64,000 nt of DNA from an uncultured Pelagibacteraceae bacterium (GTDB lineage: Bacteria > Pseudomonadota > Alphaproteobacteria > Pelagibacterales > Pelagibacteraceae). The DNA lies in contig CABXOW010000005.1 in the NCBI GenBank assembly GCA_902513955.1, positions 1 through 64,000 on the forward strand. The letters are read 5' to 3'. The translations under genes were made by a program, and so were the position numbers. Position 1 is the stretch's first letter; each line of letters begins with the position of its first letter. The notes under the pieces were generated by a model, which had not been told where the DNA came from, made no database searches, and saw only the letters and a list, made by a program, of their open reading frames with translations. Positions 26,146 through 36,143 of this stretch are shown in pieces.

Positions 26146-26889
26146 TTAATTAGGAATTTTGCATACAGGAATAGGCACCATTTTATGCAAATTTTGTTTT
26201 CTTATAGTTTCGTATTTAGCTCTATTAGGTGAATTGGGATTATTCATAGCTTCTTCAAGTTCATTATATTTTAATCCTAATTGATCTTCATCTGTTCTGC
26301 CATCATCCCATAATCCATCGGTTGGAGCTGCTTCAATTATTTCGTTTAGAACACCAAGTTCTTTTCCAAGTTCCCAAACTTCTGTTTTATTACAATCAGC
26401 AATTGGAGAAATATCTACCCCTCCGTCACCGTACTTTGTGTAAAAACCTACACCAAAATCCTCAACTTTATTACCAGTTCCAACCACAATACCTTTGTTA
26501 GCTGCTGCAACTTGATAAAGAGTTGTCATTCTTAATCTTGCTTTAGAATTTGCCATACCATGTTCATTGTCAAATTTTGATAAACTCGAAGAAAAAGCTG
26601 AAAATAATTCATCTAAATTAATAGTATGAGCTTCAACATTTTTAAATTTTTTTACTAACCATTCTTGATGTTTAAGACTTAAATCGTGTTGTTGAGACTT
26701 TTGTTTAATTGACATAGATAAAACAATTGTTTTTAAGCCTGTCATAGCACTTAAAGTACTCGATACAGACGAGTCAATTCCTCCTGAAATACCTATAACT
26801 AATGACTGAGCTTTATTAGGCATATTATTTATATAGTCTTTAATCCAATCAGATATAAAATTTACTTTTTCAGAAGGTGTCATAGTCAT
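26146..26889 (-). CDS. nadE: NAD synthetase, short ammonia-type
   Basis: A 247-residue NAD synthetase amidating nicotinate adenine dinucleotide. The ATP-pyrophosphatase loop SLVIGISGGIDSSVS is near residue 25. GTGNKVEDFGVGFYTKYGDG near residue 137 and ISPIADCNKTEVWELGKELG are family motifs. There is no N-terminal nitrilase/glutaminase domain, so it should use free ammonia or a partner. Start is at ATG 26889; an in-frame ATG two codons on is equally possible. Confidence 0.95.
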   Translation of the reverse strand: MTMTPSEKVNFISDWIKDYINNMPNKAQSLVIGISGGIDSSVSSTLSAMTGLKTIVLSMSIKQKSQQHDLSLKHQEWLVKKFKNVEAHTINLDELFSAFSSSLSKFDNEHGMANSKARLRMTTLYQVAAANKGIVVGTGNKVEDFGVGFYTKYGDGGVDISPIADCNKTEVWELGKELGVLNEIIEAAPTDGLWDDGRTDEDQLGLKYNELEEAMNNPNSPNRAKYETIRKQNLHKMVPIPVCKIPN

Positions 26890-26922
26890 AACGTATTATC
26901 AGTTGATATTTTTTACAATGCT

Positions 26923-28302
26923 TTAAGATGCCGCTCTATTTGCATTTTTTGAATACGAGCTATTTTTTTTAATTTCATCAGAAATTAAAAAAGCTAATTC
27001 TAAAGCTTGGTTTGCATTTAATCTTGGATCACAATGAGTGTGATATCTTGAAGATAAATCTTTTTCTGATATTTTTTGAGCACCACCTATACATTCAGTA
27101 ACATTTTGACCTGTAAGCTCAATATGAAGACCTCCAGCATAACTACCTTCACTTTGATGACAAGCAAACACATTTTTTACTTCTTTTAAAACACTATTAA
27201 AAGGTCTTGTTTTAAATCCTGTTGAAGCTTTAATTGTGTTTCCATGACAAGGATCACACGACCAAATAACATTTAAACCTTCTTTTTTAATAGCTCTAAT
27301 TAATTTCGGCAAATATTTTGAAACATTGTCAGCTCCAAATCTTGAAATTAAAGTAATTTTACCTTTTTCATTTTTAGGATTAATTCTATTACAAAGATTT
27401 ATTAAATCTTCAGCTTTTAGGGTTGGACCACATTTAATTCCAATAGGATTTTCAACCCCTCTACAAAACTCAACATGTCCACCGTCTAATTGTCTAGTTC
27501 TATCTCCAATCCAAACAAAGTGAGCTGAAGTATCATGGTTTTCACCTGTGGTAGAGTCTGTTCGTGTCATTGTTTCTTCAAACGGTAATAATAATGCTTC
27601 ATGTGAAGTCCAAAAATTAACAGTTTTTAATCTTCTATTAAAATCAGAATTAATTCCACAAGCATCCATAAATGCCAATGCATCAGCAATTCTATCTTCT
27701 AATTCTTTAAATCTTTTTAATTCAGGGCTATTTTTAATAAATCCAAGGTTCCAAGTATGGACATTTTGTAGATCAGCAAAACCACCATGGCAAAAAGCTC
27801 TGATAAGATTTAATGTTGCTACTGACTGAGAATAAGCTTTAAATAATCTTTTTGGATCTGGAACTCTTGCTTTTTCATTAAATTCCATTCCATTAATATT
27901 GTCTCCTAAATAGCTAGGAAGTTCTACTCCATTTTTTGACTCAACAGGTGAACTTCTTGGTTTTGAGAATTGTCCAGCTATTCTTCCAACTTTTACAACT
28001 GGTAATGAAGCTGAATATGTTAGGACTAATGACATTTGCAATATTAGCTTGAATGTGTCCCTAATATTATCTGGGTTAAATTCAGCAAAACTTTCAGCAC
28101 AATCTCCGCCTTGAAGTAAAAAAGCTTTACCATCCACAACATCTGCAAGTTGAGATTTTAAATGTCTTGTCTCTCCTGCAAAAACTAAAGGTGGGAATGT
28201 TGCAAGTTTATCCAAAACCATATCCAATTCTTTTTTATTTGGATATTCGGGCATGTGTTTAACTGGATACTTTCTCCAACTATTTTTTTTCCAATTTTTC
28301 AT
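26923..28302 (-). CDS. DAHP synthase, class II
   Basis: A 459-residue 3-deoxy-7-phosphoheptulonate synthase of the plant-like class II, the first step of the shikimate pathway. [19 protein letters not shown] at the start, [15 protein letters not shown] near residue 70, [16 protein letters not shown] near residue 225 and [14 protein letters not shown] near residue 345 are class-II signatures, including the metal-binding Cys and His. ATG at 28302 is preferred to an in-frame TTG at 28308. It lies 36 bp downstream of glmS. Confidence 0.95.
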   Translation of the reverse strand: MKNWKKNSWRKYPVKHMPEYPNKKELDMVLDKLATFPPLVFAGETRHLKSQLADVVDGKAFLLQGGDCAESFAEFNPDNIRDTFKLILQMSLVLTYSASLPVVKVGRIAGQFSKPRSSPVESKNGVELPSYLGDNINGMEFNEKARVPDPKRLFKAYSQSVATLNLIRAFCHGGFADLQNVHTWNLGFIKNSPELKRFKELEDRIADALAFMDACGINSDFNRRLKTVNFWTSHEALLLPFEETMTRTDSTTGENHDTSAHFVWIGDRTRQLDGGHVEFCRGVENPIGIKCGPTLKAEDLINLCNRINPKNEKGKITLISRFGADNVSKYLPKLIRAIKKEGLNVIWSCDPCHGNTIKASTGFKTRPFNSVLKEVKNVFACHQSEGSYAGGLHIELTGQNVTECIGGAQKISEKDLSSRYHTHCDPRLNANQALELAFLISDEIKKNSSYSKNANRAAS

Positions 28303-28337
28303 ATTCAACTGCTGATTGTTTTAACAGAGTTTGAGCT

Positions 28338-30158
28338 TTATTCAACTGTTACAGATTTTGCTAAATTTCTTGGCTTATCTATATCATAACCTTTTTTTAG
28401 GGCTGAATAATAAGCAAGTTTTTGAAGTGGTATAGTTAAAAGAAAAGGTAACAAATCATTATTTGTGGTCTCAACTTCAATGGTTTGCCAAATATTTTCT
28501 GAAACTACTTCGTCTTTACTTTTGTTCGTTATTAATAAAACTTTAGCTCCTCTTGCTATTACTTCCTGCATATTTGAAATAGTTTTTTTATAATAATTAT
28601 CTCTAGGTGCAAGAACAACAACAGGCATGCCCTCTTCAATTAACGCTAAAGGACCATGCTTCATTTCTCCAGCAGGATAACCTTCAGCATGAACATAAGA
28701 TAACTCCTTAAGTTTTAAAGCACCTTCTAATGCTATTGGGTAAGAAAAACCTCTTCCTAAAAACATTGACCCTTTTGCCTCATTAAATGTTGAAGCTATA
28801 GCTTGAATATCATTATCTATTAACAGTGTTTCTTCAATTAATTTTGGCAAATTTTTAAGATCTTTTATTTTTTCTTGATAAAATTCATTTTCAATTTCTT
28901 TTCTTAATGAGCCTAGTTTTAAAGATAAAATATATAGCACTAGAATTTGACCTAAAAAAGCTTTAGTTGAGGCAACACCTATTTCAGGACCACAATGAAT
29001 TGGTAATACAAAGTTTGAGTCTCTTGCAATTGAGCTTTCAATTACGTTTACAACCGCACAAGTTTTCATTTTATTTTTATTGCATATGTCTAACGCTGCA
29101 TAAGTATCTGCCGTCTCACCTGATTGCGAGACAAAGACGTATAAAGTATCATTTTTAAATCTATTTTTTCGATATCTAAATTCTGAAGCAATATCAACAT
29201 TAACTTCCAATGTTGTTAATTCTTCAAACCAATATTTTGCCATTAAACATGAATGATAGGCGGTACCGCATCCAATTAATGTAATTGTTTTAATTTCATC
29301 AATATGCCAAGGGAAATTATAAATATTGATATCATTATTAATGTTATCCACATACTCTTTAACACCTGTTTTTAATGTTCGAGGTTGTTCTTCAATTTCT
29401 TTAGCCATAAAATGTTTAAAATCACCTTTATCATAATTTTCTTGATTAGAAGAAAGCTCTAAAACTTTTTTATTAATTTTTATTCCTTCTTCATTAAAAA
29501 AATCAACCTCATCTTTTTTGACAATACAAAATTCACCATCATCTAAATAAGTAATTTTATTTGTCATTGACTTAAGAGCATAAGAATCTGAACCTAAGTA
29601 ATTTTCACTAGGTCCATAACCAACTGCTAAAGGAGAACCTCTTCTTGCACCAACTATTAAATCTGGAATATCTTTAAAAATAACACCTAGTGCAAAACTA
29701 CCGTGAAGTTGTTTTAAAGTTTTTGTTATAGCTTCTTGTAATTCTGATGTTTTTAAATTTTCAGTAATTAAATGGACAATAACCTCAGTATCGGTTTGTG
29801 ATTTAAATATATGACCTTGGCTTATTAAATGTTTTTTTAATATTGTTGAATTTTCAATTATTCCATTGTGGACCACTGATACATTATCTGATGAATGTGG
29901 GTGCGCATTTATACTATTTGGCACACCATGAGTTGCCCATCTGACATGGCCAATACCAATATTACCTGAAAGATTTTTTAAATCAAAATTATTTTCTAAA
30001 TTTTCTACCCTACCTTCAGATTTAACTTGATTAATAAAGCCATTGGATAAAGTTGCTATACCAGCAGAGTCATACCCTCTATACTCTAATTTTTTAAGAG
30101 AATTAATAATACTGCTTGATACTGACTTGTTGCTAGATATTCCAATTATTCCACACAT
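28338..30158 (-). CDS. glmS: Glucosamine-fructose-6-phosphate aminotransferase
   Basis: A 606-residue enzyme making glucosamine-6-phosphate from fructose-6-phosphate and glutamine. The N-terminal glutaminase begins CGIIGISSNKSVSSS with Cys2 as nucleophile, and LEYRGYDSAGIA and HVRWATHG follow. Two SIS domains fill the C-terminal half (SQSGETADTYAAL; GFSYPIALEGALKLKELSY), ending in DKPRNLAKSVTVE as usual. It starts 1 bp after the stop of the GlmU-like acetyltransferase gene, so both amino-sugar steps are co-expressed. Confidence 0.97.
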   Translation of the reverse strand: MCGIIGISSNKSVSSSIINSLKKLEYRGYDSAGIATLSNGFINQVKSEGRVENLENNFDLKNLSGNIGIGHVRWATHGVPNSINAHPHSSDNVSVVHNGIIENSTILKKHLISQGHIFKSQTDTEVIVHLITENLKTSELQEAITKTLKQLHGSFALGVIFKDIPDLIVGARRGSPLAVGYGPSENYLGSDSYALKSMTNKITYLDDGEFCIVKKDEVDFFNEEGIKINKKVLELSSNQENYDKGDFKHFMAKEIEEQPRTLKTGVKEYVDNINNDINIYNFPWHIDEIKTITLIGCGTAYHSCLMAKYWFEELTTLEVNVDIASEFRYRKNRFKNDTLYVFVSQSGETADTYAALDICNKNKMKTCAVVNVIESSIARDSNFVLPIHCGPEIGVASTKAFLGQILVLYILSLKLGSLRKEIENEFYQEKIKDLKNLPKLIEETLLIDNDIQAIASTFNEAKGSMFLGRGFSYPIALEGALKLKELSYVHAEGYPAGEMKHGPLALIEEGMPVVVLAPRDNYYKKTISNMQEVIARGAKVLLITNKSKDEVVSENIWQTIEVETTNNDLLPFLLTIPLQKLAYYSALKKGYDIDKPRNLAKSVTVE

Positions 30159-30159
30159 A

Positions 30160-30777
30160 TTATTTTCTTTTATAATTTCTTGCCTCTATTTGTTTTGATC
30201 TTGTAAGAGCTAAAGATTTCTTTTTTACATTTTTAGTTATTACAGAACCTGCGCCAACAATACTTTCTTGATTTATAGTGAGTGGAGCGACTAAAGATGA
30301 ATTGGATCCTATAAAAACCCTATCTTTAATTATTGTTTTACTTTTTTTAACACCATCGTAATTACATGTAATTGTTCCAGCACCTATATTAACTGATTTA
30401 CCAAGGTCACTATCTCCGATATAAGATAAATGATTTACTTTAGATTTTTTTCCAACAATACTTTTTTTAATTTCAACAAAGTTTCCGATTTTAGACCCTT
30501 CTTTTAAAATGGTACTCGGTCTTATTCGTGCGTAAGGTCCAATTTCAACCTTATTTTCTATCTTGCAAGACTCTAAATGTGAAAATGATTTTATTATAAC
30601 GTTATTTCCGATCTTTACATTTTTCCCTATAACAACATAAGGTTCAATGGTTACATTTTTTCCAATTTTAGTATCATTTGAAAAAAAAATTGTTTCAGGC
30701 CCAGGCATATTAACACCACTAGCTAAAAACTTATTTCTAAGTTTATTCTGAACTTTTTGTAAATTTAATTCTTTCAT
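30160..30777 (-). CDS. Stand-alone GlmU C-terminal acetyltransferase domain
   Basis: A 205-residue left-handed beta-helix protein that matches only the C-terminal half of GlmU, the glucosamine-1-phosphate N-acetyltransferase. Aligning segments: IGPYARIRPSTILKEGSKIG, NFVEIKKSIVGKKSKVNHLS with the catalytic His, YIGDSDLG, and VNIGAGTITCNYDGVKK. The N-terminal uridylyltransferase domain (about 230 residues) is absent, and the frame begins with its own Met and a short helix. It precedes glmS by 1 bp. A separate uridylyltransferase must complete UDP-GlcNAc synthesis; none is in this window. Confidence 0.9.
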   Translation of the reverse strand: MKELNLQKVQNKLRNKFLASGVNMPGPETIFFSNDTKIGKNVTIEPYVVIGKNVKIGNNVIIKSFSHLESCKIENKVEIGPYARIRPSTILKEGSKIGNFVEIKKSIVGKKSKVNHLSYIGDSDLGKSVNIGAGTITCNYDGVKKSKTIIKDRVFIGSNSSLVAPLTINQESIVGAGSVITKNVKKKSLALTRSKQIEARNYKRK

Positions 30778-30846
30778 TTTAAAATGCTTTATATTAAGAA
30801 TATGTCTTAATTAATTCACATAATATTTCTTTAAAAAACTTTTAAA

Positions 30847-31527
30847 ATGAAGCGGAAATTCACAATTTTATTTGATTTAGATGGGACTCTAGTAGATACA
30901 GCTCCAGATTTAATGTTGGCTCACAATCATGTAATGAGAAAATTTGGATACCCCACCAAATCTTTAGATGATTTAAAAAGCTCAGTTGGCAAAGGTGCTG
31001 GGGCTATGATTGGTAGATCCTTATGGAGTCAGGCCAAAAAAGAATTAACATCAATTAATGAAAAAATTAAAAATGAGATGACAGATGAATTTATATCTTT
31101 TTATGGAAAAAATATTTTAAAAGAAAGTACTTTAATAAATGGAGTTATGAATTTCTTAAATTGGTGTAAAAAAAAAAATATATCTATGGCTATCTGCACA
31201 AATAAAACTGAGTATCTTGCTGTTGATCTTTTAAAAAAAATTGGAATATATGATTACTTTGAATATGTCGCTGGTTATAATACTTTCGAATATTGTAAGC
31301 CAGATCCAAGACACTTAACTTCTATAATAGAAATATTAGATGGAGACAAAAATAAATCAATAATGATTGGTGACAGTGAAACTGATGCTAATGCTGCTAA
31401 AGCAGCAGAGATACCTGTTATTTTATTAGAAAATGGATATACAGAAAAAAGTACAACTGAAATATATCATAATCACCTTATAAAAGACTTTATTGGTCTT
31501 GAAAAAATAATAACAAAATATCTTTGA
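30847..31527 (+). CDS. gph: Phosphoglycolate phosphatase-like HAD hydrolase
   Basis: A 226-residue HAD-family phosphatase. The N-terminal FDLDGTLVDTAPDL has the nucleophile Asp, AICTNKTEY the motif-II Thr, KPDPRHL the Lys, and MIGDSETDANAAKAA the motif-III acidic pair. These and the cap size fit Gph, which clears 2-phosphoglycolate, though HAD substrate specificity is hard to read from sequence. It is divergent from the GlmU-like gene and lies upstream of prpD. Confidence 0.85.
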   Translation: MKRKFTILFDLDGTLVDTAPDLMLAHNHVMRKFGYPTKSLDDLKSSVGKGAGAMIGRSLWSQAKKELTSINEKIKNEMTDEFISFYGKNILKESTLINGVMNFLNWCKKKNISMAICTNKTEYLAVDLLKKIGIYDYFEYVAGYNTFEYCKPDPRHLTSIIEILDGDKNKSIMIGDSETDANAAKAAEIPVILLENGYTEKSTTEIYHNHLIKDFIGLEKIITKYL

Positions 31528-31569
31528 TATTGATTAATTTTTTTTAACTATTAAAACAAAATCACTATT

Positions 31570-31583
31570 AAGGAGTTATTTTG
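31570..31583 (+). promoter_or_regulatory. Ribosome binding site deciding a TTG start for prpD
   Basis: AAGGAG at 31570-31575 is followed after 5 bp by TTG at 31581. The first in-frame ATG lies well inside the conserved protein, so this strong site supports the TTG start. Confidence 0.75.
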
Positions 31584-33083
31584 TTATTACATACAGTTAA
31601 AGTTTACCCGTCTAAAATTAACCTTCCTAAAAAAAAGCAACTAGCTTGGAAGATAGCCGAAATTGCAAGCGATAATGTAAAACTTAATAAAGAAGCAATT
31701 GAAATGGTAATCAATAGAATTATTGACAACGCTTCTGTTGCAATTGCATCATTGAATAGAAGACCTGTGGTTTCTTCAAGAGAAATGGCTTTAAAACATT
31801 CAAGAAAAAATGGTGCAACTTTATTTGGTGTAAACTCAAAACTTAAATTTGATTGTGAGTGGGCAGCATGGTCAAATGGAACTGCTGTTAGAGAACTTGA
31901 TTTTCATGATACTTTCTTAGCGGCTGACTACAGTCACCCAGGAGATAATATCCCGCCCCTTTTGGCAGTTGCACAACAAAATAAAATAAGTGGAATAGAT
32001 TTATTACGTGGGATTATCACAGCCTATGAAGTTCAAGTAAATCTAGTTAAAGGAATTTGTTTACACAAACATAAAGTAGATCACATAGCTCATTTAGGAC
32101 CAAGTGTTGCTGCAGGTTTAGGATCAATGTTAAAACTTAACACTAAAACAATTTATCAAGCGGTTCAACAAGCTCTGCATACAACCATATCAACAAGACA
32201 ATCTAGAAAAGGTGAAATTTCAAGTTGGAAAGCATACGCTCCAGCACATGCTGGTAAACTTGCTATTGAGGCAGTTGATAGAGTTATGAGAGGCGAAGGT
32301 GCGCCTAGTCCAATATATGAAGGTGAAGATAGTGTGATTGCAAGAATATTAGATGGAAAAAAAGCTAATTACAAAGTGCCTCTTCCCAAAAAAGGTGAAA
32401 TTAAAAAAGCTATTCTTGAGACTTACACTAAAGAATATTCAGCTGAGTATCAATCTCAAGCATTAATTGATTTAGCTAAAAAACTTAAAATTAAAATACC
32501 TAATCTAAACCAAATTAAAAAAATCGATATATTTACAAGTCACCACACTCATTATGTAATTGGAACTGGAGCAAATGATCCTCAAAAAATGGATCCAAAC
32601 GCAAGCAGAGAAACACTTGATCACTCCATTATGTATATTTTTGCTGTGGCATTAGAAGATGGTGATTGGCATCATGTAAAATCCTATACAAAAACTAGAG
32701 CAAATAAAAAAAGTACTATTAAAATCTGGAAATCAATTACAACTTACGAAGACAGAAAATGGACTAAAAAATATCATGATCCAAATCCAATGAAAAAATC
32801 TTTTGGAGCAAAAGTGATTGTAACTTTAAATAATGGTAAAAAAATTAGTGAACAACTTGATAGAGCTGATGCACACCCATATGGAGCTAGACCATTTAAA
32901 AGACAGAATTATATTAACAAGTTTTTAACTTTGACAGATGGTATTCTTAGCAAAAAAGAAAGTGATCGATTCTTAAATACTGTTCAAAATTTAAAAAAAT
33001 TAAAATCAGGTCAGTTAGATAAATTAAATATAGAGATTAAAAAAAGTAATTTAAAAAGAAATTTAAAAAAAGGAATATTTTAG
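31581..33083 (+). CDS. prpD: 2-methylcitrate dehydratase
   Basis: A 500-residue MmgE/PrpD-family dehydratase of the methylcitrate cycle, converting 2-methylcitrate to 2-methylaconitate. Landmarks: [20 protein letters not shown] near residue 110, [18 protein letters not shown] near residue 155, [14 protein letters not shown] near residue 212, and [13 protein letters not shown] near residue 430. It starts with TTG behind a strong ribosome site. Its TAG stop shares a base with the GTG of prpB. With prpB and prpC it forms a complete dehydratase-lyase-synthase set for propionyl-CoA. Confidence 0.92.
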   Translation: MLLHTVKVYPSKINLPKKKQLAWKIAEIASDNVKLNKEAIEMVINRIIDNASVAIASLNRRPVVSSREMALKHSRKNGATLFGVNSKLKFDCEWAAWSNGTAVRELDFHDTFLAADYSHPGDNIPPLLAVAQQNKISGIDLLRGIITAYEVQVNLVKGICLHKHKVDHIAHLGPSVAAGLGSMLKLNTKTIYQAVQQALHTTISTRQSRKGEISSWKAYAPAHAGKLAIEAVDRVMRGEGAPSPIYEGEDSVIARILDGKKANYKVPLPKKGEIKKAILETYTKEYSAEYQSQALIDLAKKLKIKIPNLNQIKKIDIFTSHHTHYVIGTGANDPQKMDPNASRETLDHSIMYIFAVALEDGDWHHVKSYTKTRANKKSTIKIWKSITTYEDRKWTKKYHDPNPMKKSFGAKVIVTLNNGKKISEQLDRADAHPYGARPFKRQNYINKFLTLTDGILSKKESDRFLNTVQNLKKLKSGQLDKLNIEIKKSNLKRNLKKGIF

Positions 33084-33979
33084 TGCATTTTGTTGACAAA
33101 GAACCAAGTCAAAAAAGAATAGATTTTGTTGATAAATTAAAATCAAACAAAATATTAAGAGTACCAGGAGCCTATAATCCGTTGACAGCAAAACTAATTG
33201 AAGAAATTGGTTATGATGCAGTTTATATATCGGGTGGTGTTATGGCTAATGATCTTGGCTTTCCAGACATTGGTTTAACAACATTACAGGATGTTAGTAC
33301 TAGATCTTATTTAATTTCAAGAGTTACAAATTTACCAACTATTGTAGATATAGATACAGGATTTAAATCTTGTAAAGAAACTATTGAGACTTTTGAAGAG
33401 TTTGGAATTGCAGCTGTTCATTTAGAAGATCAAATTGAAAGGAAGAGATGCGGTCATCTTGACAATAAGGAATTAATTTCAACAGAGGCAATGGTAGATA
33501 AAATCAAAGAATGTGTTTCAGCTAAAAAAGATAGTAATTTTAAAATAATTGCAAGATCTGATGCTAAAGGTGTTGAAGGTATTGATAAAATGATTGATCG
33601 ATGCAAAGCATATATTGATGCTGGTGCTGAAATTATCTTTCCTGAAGCGCTACAAGACGAAAAAGATTTTGAAAAAGTAAGAAAAGAACTTTCTTGTTAT
33701 TTATTAGCCAATATGACCGAATTTGGTAAATCAAAACTTTTCAACTACAAAGAATTAGAGAATTTTGGATATAATATAGTGATTTATCCAGTTACAACGC
33801 AGAGATTAGCCATGAAAAATGTAGAAGATGGATTAAGAGACATTTATGCGAATGGACATCAGAACAATATTATTGATAAAATGCAAACCAGAAAAAGACT
33901 TTATGAGTTAGTTGAGTACGAAAAGTACAACTCACTTGATGAAAAAATTTATAACTTTAGTTCGGAAGGACATGAATAA
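33083..33979 (+). CDS. prpB: 2-methylisocitrate lyase
   Basis: A 298-residue isocitrate-lyase-superfamily enzyme cleaving 2-methylisocitrate to pyruvate and succinate. The active-site loop KRCGH appears in IERKRCGHL near residue 120. PGAYNPLTAKLIEEIGYDAV and ADTGF-like DIDTGFKS carry the metal-binding aspartates, and IIARSDAK is typical. It uses a GTG start in a TAGTG overlap with prpD, and its TAA overlaps the prpC ATG by one base. Confidence 0.93.
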   Translation: MHFVDKEPSQKRIDFVDKLKSNKILRVPGAYNPLTAKLIEEIGYDAVYISGGVMANDLGFPDIGLTTLQDVSTRSYLISRVTNLPTIVDIDTGFKSCKETIETFEEFGIAAVHLEDQIERKRCGHLDNKELISTEAMVDKIKECVSAKKDSNFKIIARSDAKGVEGIDKMIDRCKAYIDAGAEIIFPEALQDEKDFEKVRKELSCYLLANMTEFGKSKLFNYKELENFGYNIVIYPVTTQRLAMKNVEDGLRDIYANGHQNNIIDKMQTRKRLYELVEYEKYNSLDEKIYNFSSEGHE

Positions 33980-35103
33980 TGAGTGAAGAAATTAAAAAAG
34001 GTTTATTGGGAATAGTAGTTGACGAAACAGAAGTTTCAAAAGTAATGCCTGAAATAAACTCTCTGACTTATAGAGGTTATGCAGCTCAAGATTTATGTGA
34101 GTATTGCAGGTTTGAAGAAGTTGCTTACTTAATTTTAAATAAAGATCTTCCAAACTCAATCCAATTAAAACAATTTGAAAAAGAGGAAAAAAATAGCAGA
34201 GAGCTATCAAAAAATTTATATGAGATAATTAAACATATGCCAAAAAAATCACACCCAATGGATGTTGCAAGAACAGCTGTCAGTGTGATGGGTTTAGAAG
34301 ATAATGAAACATCAGACTCTTCACCTGAAGCAAATATGAGAAAAGCTCTAAGGATTTTTGCAAAAACTCCTACAGCATTAGCTGCATTTTATAGAATTAG
34401 AAGTGGAAAAAAAATTATCAAACCTAAAAAAGAATTAACGTTTGCTGAAAATTTTTTCTATATGTGTTTTGGAAAAGTTCCTCAAAAGGAAATTGTAAAA
34501 GCATTTGATGTATCTTTGATTTTATATGCCGAGCATAGCTTTAATGTTTCAACTTTTACCGCAAGAACTATCACTAGTAGTTTGTCAGATATTCATGGAG
34601 CTATCACAGGTGCTATAGCAAGTTTAAAAGGTCCTCTACATGGTGGTGCTAACGAAGAAGTAATGCACATGATGAGAAAAATTAAAAAACCTGAAAATGC
34701 ACTAAAATGGATCAATAATGCTCTTAAAAACAAGGATGTGGTGATGGGGTTTGGTCACAGAGTTTATAAATCTGGAGATTCTAGAGTTCCAACTATGCGA
34801 GAATACTTTGGAAAAGTTGCTAAAATTAAGAAGGATAAAACTTTTGAAAAGATCTATGACATTGTTGAAAAAGTGATGATTAAGAAAAAAAATATTCACC
34901 CGAATGTAGATTACCCTACTGGTCCTACTTATCATTTAATGGGATTTGATACTGACTTCTTTACACCAATATTTGTTATTTCAAGAATAACTGGGTGGTC
35001 AGCTCATATCATGGAACAACACGCTGCAAATAAACTTATTCGACCACTTGCTAAGTACAAAGGTAGCAAGCATCGAAAAGTAATGGAATTAAATTACAGA
35101 TAA
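33979..35103 (+). CDS. prpC: 2-methylcitrate synthase
   Basis: A 374-residue short-form citrate-synthase-family enzyme condensing propionyl-CoA with oxaloacetate. Catalytic residues sit in YAEHSFNVSTFTART (His near residue 187), GPLHGGANEEVM (His near residue 222) and VMGFGHRVYKSGDSR near residue 258. Short length and the neighbours prpD and prpB favour methylcitrate over citrate synthase. It converges with nrdB 8 bp downstream. Confidence 0.92.
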   Translation: MSEEIKKGLLGIVVDETEVSKVMPEINSLTYRGYAAQDLCEYCRFEEVAYLILNKDLPNSIQLKQFEKEEKNSRELSKNLYEIIKHMPKKSHPMDVARTAVSVMGLEDNETSDSSPEANMRKALRIFAKTPTALAAFYRIRSGKKIIKPKKELTFAENFFYMCFGKVPQKEIVKAFDVSLILYAEHSFNVSTFTARTITSSLSDIHGAITGAIASLKGPLHGGANEEVMHMMRKIKKPENALKWINNALKNKDVVMGFGHRVYKSGDSRVPTMREYFGKVAKIKKDKTFEKIYDIVEKVMIKKKNIHPNVDYPTGPTYHLMGFDTDFFTPIFVISRITGWSAHIMEQHAANKLIRPLAKYKGSKHRKVMELNYR

Positions 35104-35111
35104 TTAAAAAA

Positions 35112-36143
35112 TTAACTAAAAGCTTCTGCCCAAGTACCTTGAGTTGATGCCTTAGAGTATTCTGTAGCTCTTCCCTCAAAGAAATTCATGTGTTCCACAG
35201 CATTAAGCATAGTATCCAACCAGCCAAGAGGATTTTTATCAATATCGTAAATAGGCTCTAAACCTAACTGCACAAGTCTTCTATTGCCAATAAATCTTAT
35301 ATAATCTTTAACTTCTTGGGCAGTTAAACCTTCCATTGGACCCATTTCAAAAGCTAAATCAATGAAAGCATCTTCATGAGATATAATAGTTCTGCAAGCT
35401 TCATAAAGTTCTTTTTTTAATTTAGGAGTCCAGATTTCAGGATTTTCATTAATAAATTCTTTAAAAATTCTTATCATAGAATTGCAATGAAGAGTTTCGT
35501 CTCTAACTGACCAAGTAACTATTTGTCCCATTCCTTTCATTTTGTTGTGTCTTGGAAAATTTAAAAGAATTGCAAAACTTGCAAATAATTGTAGTCCTTC
35601 TGTAAAAGCACTGAACACAGCTACAGTTTTAGCAATATCTTCTTTTGAATTTACATTAAAATCTTGCATGTAATCATATTTATCTTTCATTTCTTTATAC
35701 TTCATGAAAGCTGAATATTCAGACTCCGGCATTCCAATAGTATCTAAGAGATGTGAGTAAGCTGCGACGTGAACTGTTTCCATTGAAGCAAAAGCTGTCA
35801 TCATCATTAATACTTCTGTTGGTTTAAATACTGTAGTGTAATGTCTTAAATAACAGTTTTGAACCTCAACATCTGCTTGAGTAAAAAATCTAAAAATCTG
35901 AGTTAATAAATTTTTTTCTGATTGAGATAAGTTTTTTTGCCAATCTCTAACATCATCACCAAGTGGAACTTCTTCTGGTAACCAGTGAATTCTTTGCTGA
36001 GTTAACCAAGCATCATAACACCATGGATATCTAAATGGTTTATAAACTGGATTTTCAACCAGTAATCCCATTTTCTTTGGTTGAATAATTTCCTTTTTTT
36101 TAGTTTGAATAATTTCTGAATTTGTTTTTTCTACTATTGACAT
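35112..36143 (-). CDS. nrdB: Ribonucleotide reductase beta subunit (class I)
   Basis: A 343-residue radical-generating subunit. Diiron ligands and the radical tyrosine are visible in QADVEVQNCYLRHY, ASMETVHVAAYSHLLD (Glu, His, then the Tyr) and WSVRDETLHCNSMI (Glu, His). The conserved C-terminal tail is present. ATG at 36143 overlaps the nrdA stop by 10 bp; a GTG at 36152 is also in frame. No ATP-cone domain is attached at the N-terminus. Confidence 0.96.
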   Translation of the reverse strand: MSIVEKTNSEIIQTKKKEIIQPKKMGLLVENPVYKPFRYPWCYDAWLTQQRIHWLPEEVPLGDDVRDWQKNLSQSEKNLLTQIFRFFTQADVEVQNCYLRHYTTVFKPTEVLMMMTAFASMETVHVAAYSHLLDTIGMPESEYSAFMKYKEMKDKYDYMQDFNVNSKEDIAKTVAVFSAFTEGLQLFASFAILLNFPRHNKMKGMGQIVTWSVRDETLHCNSMIRIFKEFINENPEIWTPKLKKELYEACRTIISHEDAFIDLAFEMGPMEGLTAQEVKDYIRFIGNRRLVQLGLEPIYDIDKNPLGWLDTMLNAVEHMNFFEGRATEYSKASTQGTWAEAFS

